Below, piece by piece: positions 55,110-64,000 of a stretch of DNA of 64,000 nucleotides. Position 1 is the first letter of the stretch. The number at the start of each line of letters is the position of its first letter. Origin of the DNA: Symsagittifera roscoffensis (Eukaryota > Xenacoelomorpha > Acoela > Convolutidae); assembly GCF_963678635.1 (NCBI RefSeq), contig NC_087062.1, positions 45,843,758-45,907,757 on the forward strand. Reading direction: 5' to 3'. Below the pieces are notes generated by a model. It was not told where the DNA came from. It saw only the letters and a program-made list of their open reading frames with translations, and made no database searches. The translations under genes were made by a program, and so were the position numbers.

Positions 55110-56960
55110 GGTATAAAACTGGTATAAAACTATACGAAATTAGATTACAACTATCAGAAATGAGGATAAGACCAACAGCATTTGGGATAAAATCACCACC
55201 TACCGCGATGATTTTATCAGAAATTGGGAAACAACTATTAGAAATTGGGTTGAGTCGATGAGCTATTTAGGAAAAATCAACAACATTTGAGATGAATTCA
55301 TTACTTATTGCGATAACCCATAAGCGATGGAGAGAATATTATTTCTAATTGTGATAAAAATCATAAGCAATAGGGGCAAAATTGTCCAAAACTATAAATA
55401 AATTATGGAAAATTGGAGCAAAACTGACAGTCAATGGATTAAGACTATCAGCATTGAGTTAAATTTATCAGCAATTGGGTTAAAGAGTATTAGCAACTGT
55501 GGTGAATCTTTAGACAATTAGGAGAAAACCAATATTAATTGAGACGAAACATCCACTACCTACCACAATAAACCCATCAGCAATTGGGATGAAATCATAG
55601 CCAATTGCGATGAAGCCACCAGCAGGAAGAATAAAACCAATACCGCTTTGAGTAAACTATCGCCTACTGCGATAAGCTTATCAGCGATTGGGATACAAAC
55701 ATTAGCAATTGTGATGAACCCATCAGTAATTAGGATCAAACCAAGGGCAGTTGGGATAAGATCATCTCCTTCAGTGAAATACGAACGCAACGATTAGGCA
55801 ATAGCGAATGATAACAAAAGTTCGTCCTTTGGGATAAAACAATCCAGCATCAGCAATTGGGATAATATTTTCAGCTATTAGGGTGAAAGTATAAACCCAC
55901 CAATATTTTGGATCAAACCGATTGCAGTTGGGATGTAACATCCGCAATTGGATTAAAATGATCAGCAAGTGAACAAAAACTATCGGTATTTGGTTTAAAC
56001 TATTCACTAGCAATAAGGACCAAATCATCAGCAATTTAAACAAAACAATCAGCAACGAAGGTAAAACTACTAGGAAAAGCGATAGATCAGCATCAGCGTC
56101 AGCTTCTGCGATAAATTTCTCAGCATTTGAAAAAAACTTACAGCATTTGGGATGAAGCAATCGCAGTTGGAATGAAACTATCGGCAATTGGCCTAAAACT
56201 ATCAGCAACTGTGATAAAAGAAAAACAATCGGTCTTTAGCTTTAATCATCAGTCAATTTGATAAAATCATCTGCAATTGGAGAAAAAAAACATCAAAAAT
56301 ATAAAAAAACCTTAAAATTTAAATGATACAATCAGTATTAGAAAAAAAATTCAGCTATTGGGATCAATTTATTAGAACTTCGGATGAACTATCAACAGTT
56401 GAGATAAAATTACCAGCATTTAGGGCGAAACCATATTAAATTAAAACAAGAGAGTTAGCATTCGGGATAAGACTACCAGCAAGTGGGATCAACCAACAGC
56501 AATAGGAATATACTCATCAGCATTTGGAAGAAACAAAGGCAATTGGCTTAAAACTATCGGCAGTTGGACTAAATTCAACCGCAACTGAGATAAAAGCCAT
56601 AAAGATTTGGCGTGAACCATCAGTTATTTGGCAAAAACCAGCAGCGATTGAAAAAAAAACACCCAAATTTTGAATAAAATTATCAGCAATTCGGAGGATA
56701 CAATCAAAAACGTAAAAATTTTTCGGCATTATTGATAGATGCATTGTTTTCTGCATTGTTGGTATGAAATTACCAGCAAATGGTACAAGCTCCGCCCCCC
56801 TCGAGAAAGTCCTAGATCCGCCCTTGCTACCAGCAGTTGGGTTAAACCGTCAACAATTGAGATGAAAATATCAGCGATTGGAATAAAATCATCAGCAATG
56901 AAGTTAAGACTATTAGCCCTTGGGGATAAAATTACCACCAAATGGTATAAACAATAAGCA
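55110..56960. repeat. Large degenerate ~21-22-bp minisatellite
   Basis: The word ATCAGCAATTGGGATAAAA and variants recur at about 21-23-bp intervals across some 1.85 kb, with interruptions. Open frames in this stretch are products of the periodicity. It may lie in an intron of the transporter gene to its left. Confidence 0.82.
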
Positions 56961-57299
56961 GTAGGGGTGGAACCACACCTGCCTGTATAAACACATTCAG
57001 CGAGAGACATCAACACCTCTCAGTTGATAAGAAAAGTTCAAACGAGTCTGCAAAAAACCACAGCAACTAAAAAACTGTTCAATCCTTTTTTCAAAAATTG
57101 GCGTCAAGTTAAAAGTGTGCTTCATCAGTCTTAGGTATAGGCTAATTAGGATCTGTAATGAATTATGCGGCAACAGAAAAACCAAGCGAGGAATGTGTAG
57201 GCAAAAGGTAAAATGGTTCAATAGGTGAGAATTAGAGTGTGAGGTTAATAACAAAAGTAAAAAACAAATAGAAGAAAAAACAAAGTTGAAAATTAAGTT

Positions 57300-58020
57300 T
57301 TTTTGATGTTTGAATATGATACGATGTTATGATGGCACGAGAGTTTTCGATGTTGTTAATTCTGAACTTATGTCCGGGGTGGCTCACTGATAGAGTAATT
57401 TCAGATAAGGTATGCCGTCTGTTCGTCACGCTATCTTATTTTCGGCCGGATAGATTCGTGCAACTTCTTTGTCTAATATCGATCTTAATCTTACTCTTAT
57501 ACTTTATAGTCTCAGGGTGTTTAACTAGTCTCTGCTAGTCTCAATAGATCTAGTGTATACTGGTATTTGCGAGGTTATTCATCAGGAACTGTTCTGGAGA
57601 AGAGCAACTATTTGATAAGTTTAACTTATTCTGTTCTGACTGAAACAATAAATAGTTTCAGCATTACAAACTATTGTAAGTGCTTTTAATGGACAATGAT
57701 TGATCAGTTCTAAGTATTATATAGAATATTTTACCAAGAATAAAATAGCTTAAAATAAATACTTGTTTTGATCTGGTTCCACCCTCCGAGATTTGAAAAG
57801 TTTTTTCGGTTGAGGTTTGTTGCTGTGAAGGATGGATGGAGAAGTTTTTTGATTCTTGGAGTAGAATCTTTTGAAGCCAGCAGTGGTTGCGTGAAAGAGG
57901 AGAAAGAAACAGTTGCTCGGGTTGAGGAGTAGGTACCTTCGTAGAGAAAGAAGGGGTGCAGTTGTTCGTACTTCAGAAGTGGGTCTCGAGTATCCAGACC
58001 GTGTTGAGTGATCGTGTCAA
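57300..58020 (+). other. Possible LTR end and primer-binding site of a second retroelement
   Basis: TATACTTTATAG near 57497 and three AATAAA-type signals (about 57645, 57740 and 57755) are followed at 57770 by TGGTTCCACCCTCCGAGATT. Its complement ends in CCA and contains TTCAAATC, as in a tRNA T-loop, though one base too long for a perfect fit. A leader-like, frame-less stretch follows to an ATG at 58022. No matching second LTR was found. Confidence 0.3.
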
Positions 58021-60909
58021 GATGTCAGGTTTGATCAATGAAAAGTTGATTTCGTTTAGTAGAGCGAAACTACGTGCATTCTCAACTATTCATCAAATAG
58101 CGAGATAGAATTTGACCTCTCTGTGTGAAGCGCCGACTGATTAGGATTCGTATGTGAGTTCAACATCGAGTTGGCCATTGTTCTTGTTCAATGGGTATCT
58201 TTGCTGCGATGATGGTTGCAGACTTTAAATCCTGGGAGGGTTGTGACTACGGCAGCAAACCATTAAACTTGCCGTTCCAGAGTCGGAAAGTCATCGAGTT
58301 TTCATTTCCCTTTGCTGTTCGTTTCTTTTGATCAAAGAAATCTTTTCACTTTGTAAATTTATACCTGCATCTTGTTGAAGAGATCAGTTTCAGTTATGAT
58401 TTTTATTAATTGTTTTCGCAGTAGCTTTTTATTAGTTTCGGTTATTACGAACAGTCGCTCAACCAAGAGCTACAATTCAAAAATTGAGGGTCGAGATCTT
58501 AGCACATGGTGAGCACATGTACTTCGAGCTTCGTCGTTCTGGTGGGTGAGGACAGCGAAGTGTGTTTTTTTACCGTCTCTTTGAGCAGAGTCTCTTTTTG
58601 TGTTCAACTTTCTGATCTTTTTTATCAAGTTTTTTGTTATCAAAAATAGATTGTTGTGTTTTGTGTGGTTCTTTGATATTTTGGTATTTCATTTGGTCTT
58701 GATAAAACTTGAAATCGGGTTTCAAAAGAATAACTTATCCAGTGTTAATCTGGGTTTAATTTGATTTGCGTACCATCCGACTTTCTCATACATGCATGCA
58801 GTTGGTTTCGTAGCTTTAGTAGGCTGCGTGTTGGTTTGCTTAAGCTTATTTATTACTCCTACCAACTGGGTAAAGGTAAACTTTGAAAACGTGTGAAAGC
58901 AAGTTAGAGTTGTTATCATTTTTTTGTGAAACTAGATATTCAGTTGTTAAAGATTTTTACGCGGGCGAGAAACTCGAATTTGGTGCAAAGAGTCGGTGAA
59001 TTGTGGGCGAGTGACTTGAGAAAACTTATAAATTGATTTATAAAAAAAGCAGACATGGAAATTTTAGTAACATTAATTTATTTTATAAATAATTTACTCC
59101 GATTAATTCGATTTACAGAATTTTGATTAATTTATTGCCTTTGTATTCATTTTAATTCAATGATATAGTTTATGCTACATAGTTTAAAAAAAGAAAAGTC
59201 AAATCAATGTTTGACTTTAATTTCTTTTCAATTTAATTTATTCTTTTAGATGAATGACTGGTGAAACCCCAAAACAAAATTAAAAATACGTGTAGAAAAG
59301 GTGAGTGTTTTTATTGGGATTAGTAAGAACAAAAATGCATACTTACGAAGATTCTGGGTCAGAAAAAATTCATGGAGAAAATTAGTTTTAATTTTCTCGG
59401 AAGTAATTAAAAGCTTGTGTGGCATGCGTATCACGTTTTTAGTGCGAAGCAGTATACAAAGAAGTTCAAGCGCTTTGATGATATTGACTTTTCCGATGAC
59501 AGCTGAAATCTCCTGGCTAGAATTTTGAATGAGGTTGTAAATTTTTTGCTTAAATTTAACATGATGTATATTTCAATAATGCTGTTTCGAGTGGTCGTAT
59601 GTATCACGGAGGATGATGATGGGGCGAGAGTTTTCGAGTGGGAAGTTGTTATTTACGGGACAAAAGATGTACATTTGACGGACAGGGTCGTAGTTGCAGA
59701 GGGTGCCGAGTAGCTAAGTGGATTTAATACAGTATGTTAAGTTTAGAAACTAAGAAGATGTGTGTTTGGAGTTAATTAACATGAAGCGATGATGTGGGTT
59801 ATGGGATGTTGAACTGTGGAGATAGTATCGTTGGATGAATCGATAATAAATGTAAGTGTGTGATAGTTTAGTTTTCAACATAACTTCATATTATTAGTTA
59901 AGGTCTTTTTGTTTTGGTGTTAGGAAGGTAAGTGTGAGTGCAAAGTGATCAAACTTCCTTAAAAATAGTTCAAACGCTTTATTGTTTGTTAGTGCAAGTT
60001 CGATGATTTATCGAATTTTTTATTAGTACCATCGAGAAAAAAATTGTATTCTGATTTGATAAAAAAAAATTTTGGTTAGTTGTGCGCTGGTGTTAGGATT
60101 AGTGTCATCTGGTCAATTTTCCTTTTATCTTACAACAGTATGATCGTAGCGGTTTATAAGGTATCTGTTAGCTTTTTGTGCATTGAATCTTTGTAGTGTT
60201 TGGTTTAGTCCTATATTTGTGAATTTATTTAGGTAAAGTATGTTCGTTAATTAGTGAATGATGAAGAATTGTTATCGGTCGGATTCTTTTTAAGGGTACT
60301 TTTAATGGGCTAGTGAAGTTATAGTATGAAATCAATGTAAATGTTGGGAGAAGGGAATGTTCATCTACTTATTGTGCTCGTTGGGCTGCGTTTTCTCCAT
60401 TATAAGAGATGTATTGGGGGAAACAGGGAAGGCCATGTATTAAAAGATCAGGTGTATTAGTATGATGTGGTGGGTGGTCAAAACGAATTCGAGATGATGA
60501 CAGGCGGCTAATGAGGAAGTGTGGTGTAGCGTTAGGGTATTTTCATTTGATAAAAATTCTATGTGCCCGCGTGGTGGCAACGTGGCGAGAAGGGATAGAG
60601 GATTCGGAAGCTCAAGTTGAGTGGGTTAGATGATGAATTGTTAATGAATCTTTTGTGTAATGAATCTGTTGCTGGTGAGTAATAAAATCATCGAAATCAT
60701 GCTCTAATTGGTCGTCTGTGTTGGGTCTGGGTACATCGGTGCATTACTTGAGAGAGGGGAAAGGATAGGGGTAGCGTCAGCGTGCGAGGAAAGAGAAGAG
60801 AGGGTCCAACAGGGGTAGGCGGAGTTATGGGCTGAAAAGGTGGAAGAGAAAAATTATTTGGACTTGGTTCAGAGTCAAAGAATTCATCGGCATTTCAATT
60901 TCGAGTTGT
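58021..60909. other. Unassigned, A/C-rich on the minus strand
   Basis: No ORF above 75 residues and no recognised domain. Base composition (G and T rich on the plus strand) continues without a break into the envelope-like region to the right, so it may be the decayed 3' part of the same minus-strand retroelement. A 25-base stretch near 59612 resembles 57330 (GCGAGAGTTTTCGA). Confidence 0.35.
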
Positions 60910-63600
60910 TAAAATTAGATATGTATTAAAACTGTTTGATTTGAGTCATCCGAGTCCATGTGTGGTGAGCGAGAAAAACAATTGGGTGAGGGGGAAAGGT
61001 GAGATCTGAAATTGTAATGAGTCGTGGCGTTGGAGATTGGATGGATAGCAAAGGGAACGGTTGAGGGGATCCAACTTGGCTGCTCATCGTTATTCAAAAA
61101 GATGATTGTTTTGGGAAAGAAAATTTAAGGTCTGTGGTTGTTCAACAATTTGGTCGTCTTTGTCCTCAATAGTGGTCGTTGGAGTGCTAAATGAGTTATA
61201 GAGTTTTGTTGTAAGTTACTAGTATGTAGAATCCGATCGGTGGTCGAAAGTTTACTTCTACAACTTTGTGGGGTTAGTGATAGAGAATGAAAGTTTTATA
61301 AGCCGTGTAAATGAGATGAAGCTGTAGTTGTAGTATTTATAATGTCTTGCGGAGTATCGTATGTGTAGATGGATCGTACTGGTTGGTTTTTTTATTATAT
61401 TCGCTGGTTTGCGCGTCAAGAAGGATTTTATTAATGGAGGTGGATAATATTCCAATAAAAAATCCTGCAAATTAAATTCGTGTTACGCTAGCTTGGATTT
61501 TAAATTGTTTGTGTATTGCGCATCTATTATAGGTTCCTTTTGAAAGTGAGAAGAGGAATCCTATAAAATTGATCATTGTTTTTAATATAGTCAATCTTTC
61601 TAAGATATAGTAGTGCCATTCTAAAAAAGCTAGGAGTTCGTTTTTTATATTTATGCAACTAAATTTTAAATTGGTGAAATCTATAGTGGGGAAAATTTTT
61701 CTCCAATCAAACAAAAAAACTTTATTGTCTTTAAAAGATCCACTGTATTCTTGTCGGTAGATGTATAAAAAGTCTGCTGTTTGAGCAAGTTTTCGTAGGT
61801 TTTAGGTCTGGGTATTTCATATTGTTTGTTTCTGGATTGTGTCCATTTTAGTAAGAGGTTCTTGAAACTGTTGTGCTGAAATGTGCTGTTGTAAATCTGA
61901 TTTGGTGTAAAAGTCTTATGATTGTAGGTCTATGTTTGGGTTACGAGCAATTGCGCGTATGCTTTCAAGCGCGTTTTTCTTTAAAGGTGGCATTAAGGTA
62001 GGGTATGGAATTAGAAGATTTTATTTATCATAGTTTGAGTTAAGCTGTACTACATTGTGGCTATTTTCAGATCCACATGGGACAACTTTAAACCAAAAAT
62101 TTGTTCGGCGTGTTAGGTTGTTTACAAAAAGGGCTTTGTTTTTATTTAAAAAAAGGTATGTGTTGGTAGCATCTTTTGTCTTCAAAAACATAAAGTGGTT
62201 AAATTTCTTTAGCGCAAGTGTAATAGCAAAGGATGTTTCCTTCCTAATCACTGAAATTACAGCGATTGCTTGACAAGAGATATCCTGCGTAAGGTATTTT
62301 TAGTACTGCCAAAGCGCGTGATTGTAGTATTTGTGTTCGTTCTAATTCACCTAATTGATGTAGTGTTTCTAATTCTTAAAGTGACATTAATTGAAAAATT
62401 CAGCTGATCGTGTAATCTAGTTTCATATCGCGGTGAATGTCATATTGTATTGCGCCAAAATACGTGCTTTTCATGAGTGATAGTTCTTGTAGTCTTGTAC
62501 TGTGCTTGCTTTCTAGACGAACATTTCCTCCAATGCTCCCATTTTTAGAGAATGTTACTAAGATGTAAGATTTTTCATCTTCTCAATTTTTTTTCGAGTC
62601 GGCCATGTTTAGGATTAGTTTGCATGTTTTCATGTCGAAATTTTTACGTACTCGACAAGTAGTTCTGAGTTTTGTGTACGGAAAAGTGGTTTGGGATATT
62701 TGCATGCTACTTCAGTTTCGCAATTAATTTGAAATGTGAAACTGAAGTACTGATTTTTTTCTATTTCATATATGTTTTTATATTGATTTGATTTTGATCT
62801 TATTTGGTCAGGGTTAATTTTATCGAAAGGTATGGATTCTAGAAAGGGTTTTTGTAAAATGTTATCATTTTTGCGTGATTTTTTGTCACTTGAAACGTGT
62901 CTTCATGAAACCAAACTAAGCAATATCCTTGATCAATTTTACAAGATAGGCGACGAATGCCTTGATATTAAATAGTATCTTCTTTTAAAGTTCGTTTTTA
63001 TTGTACTTTCTCTAGTTGAATTTTCCTATCGAACTTTTTTTAGTGGCCTGAATTTTTTGTGTCTGCTTTACAGTCTGACGGGTTGTTTATTCCAATATGA
63101 GTTATCCAACTTTTATAATGTAAATCATAGATTGAACGTTTGTGTGCGTCATGATAAGCAAATTTATCGTCTAGCTCAATATGACCTTGGTGCTGAAGTT
63201 GTGCTGGATGTGCAGAGTCTGGAAAAACATTAGATTATTTACCGAGTCGTTTCAGATCATTTTTACAGTCTTCGCGGTCAAGAGTTAATAGTCTGCCTAA
63301 ATTACTTTAGTTGAACAAATTCAAGATCGAGACTCTTTTTGTTTCCATTTGAAACAAGCGAACAACTTACTTTACGGTAAACTTATTACCTGTTAGAGTT
63401 GAAGCTCGGGCTTTGGAGTAAAGTTTAGCTACTACAGTCGTTGTTGTTTTCGTATTTCTGTAATGTTTTTTGTTTGTGATCTTCACAATCATATTTTGTA
63501 ACAAGGAGATCTTGTGGTGCTGTTCGGCGGGAAGAGTTTTTGTGATTTCAAGATGTACTAAAAGAGAATAGGTTTCAATTGGAAAAACTATTAAAAGATA
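60910..63600 (-). pseudogene. Envelope-like glycoprotein region of a decayed retroelement
   Basis: Read on the minus strand, short open blocks follow one another in changing frames. HPAQLQHQGHIELDDKFAYH and SWITHIGINNPSDC are near 63060-63220; a block with FQINCETEVACKYP near 62700; ECHASTRLQELSL-type sequence near 62500; PLYVFEDKRCYQHIPFF near 62180; and VVPCGSENSHNVVQLN near 62060. A hydrophobic TMINFIGFLFSL is near 61570, then a Tyr/Pro/Thr-rich tail. Paired cysteines in the ectodomain, a late hydrophobic segment and a tail resemble env-like ORFs of metazoan LTR elements. The many stops and shifts show long decay. Assignment tentative. Confidence 0.42.
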
Positions 63601-63603
63601 CAT

Positions 63604-64000
63604 GTATACGATAGTCCTGAAAAAGGATAATAAAGTGTAATATAACCAATGGTCTTTTTTGTATATCTATGGTGTTTATATGTAACTTTTGTTGTGAAAA
63701 ATGTAGGGGTTGAAGGTTGAGAGGTGATGTCTGGTGGTGACAATGGTAGTGGATGAAGAACTAAAATATTAAATTTTACTTTTACTTCAAATTTGAGAGT
63801 TAACTTTTCTTGCGGAAGTATTTGGGTATTATGTTCTTGAATGTCCTTGTGAATATCGTGTCTGTATTGTGGTCTGTTTAGTTCTCAATTTTGGAGTCGA
63901 ATACGATCGAGATTTTGGTCAAAAAGTGGAGAGATTGCTACAAATGAGGTCCAATTACAGCGTAAAGGTTGACTTTTAGTTCACGGTATCTTTCGTCTAA
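63604..64000. other. No recognised feature
   Basis: Continues the G/T-rich composition of the previous region to the window edge. Nothing identified. Confidence 0.4.

Noticed and set aside
55560-56208. Minus-strand ORFs with hydrophobic repeats (55560-55790, 55771-56208)
   Set aside because: They lie entirely within the 21-22-bp minisatellite and show its periodicity.

Overview
The window is AT-rich, repeat-dominated DNA from a metazoan genome, most likely an invertebrate. It holds virus-like Polinton (Maverick) elements, an animal-type Ty3/gypsy retrotransposon, two spliced exons of an ABC transporter and many mini- and microsatellites. I cannot name the species. Nearly everything is mobile-element sequence; there is no RNA gene or CRISPR array that I can support.

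Bases 1-41286 are a head-to-tail array of three decayed Polinton copies, with a further polymerase fragment at 42937-43757. The fullest order, left to right, is: adenovirus-type cysteine protease (-), a small ORF, double-jelly-roll major capsid protein (-), a small basic protein (-), minor capsid/penton protein (-), rve integrase (-), an unknown gene (-), packaging ATPase with a clear P-loop (-), two unknown genes (-), two small + strand ORFs, a 31-bp minisatellite, an acidic-tailed accessory protein (-), a three-gene cassette ending in a one-pass membrane protein (-), and protein-primed DNA polymerase B (+). Copy 1 (1 to about 19230) and copy 2 (about 19231-25086) both end at the same break in the polymerase gene, joined to the tail of the next protease gene. 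Copy 2 has lost about 6 kb from protease to ATPase and beyond. Copy 3 (about 25087-41286) continues through the polymerase palm domain to its DTD motif and also carries a 1.26-kb internal tandem duplication. Shared stops and frameshifts show that much of the decay came before the amplification.

A full-length, apparently intact Ty3/gypsy element (647-7769) sits inside copy 1. Its two 259-bp LTRs look identical, it is flanked by the 5-bp duplication GTCCC, and the empty site is preserved in copy 3. It encodes one 2169-residue Gag-Pol protein with zinc knuckles, protease, reverse transcriptase, RNase H and DD35E integrase.

From 41.3 to 51.8 kb lie two copies of a 1.6-kb repeat (R1) around the polymerase fragment, then three tandem copies of a 1.28-kb repeat. 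From 52 to 57 kb come several degenerate minisatellites and two minus-strand exons of an ABCG-like transporter (53794-54465), the only host-type coding sequence recognised. From 57.3 to 64 kb there is a possible plus-strand LTR/PBS and a heavily decayed minus-strand envelope-like coding region.
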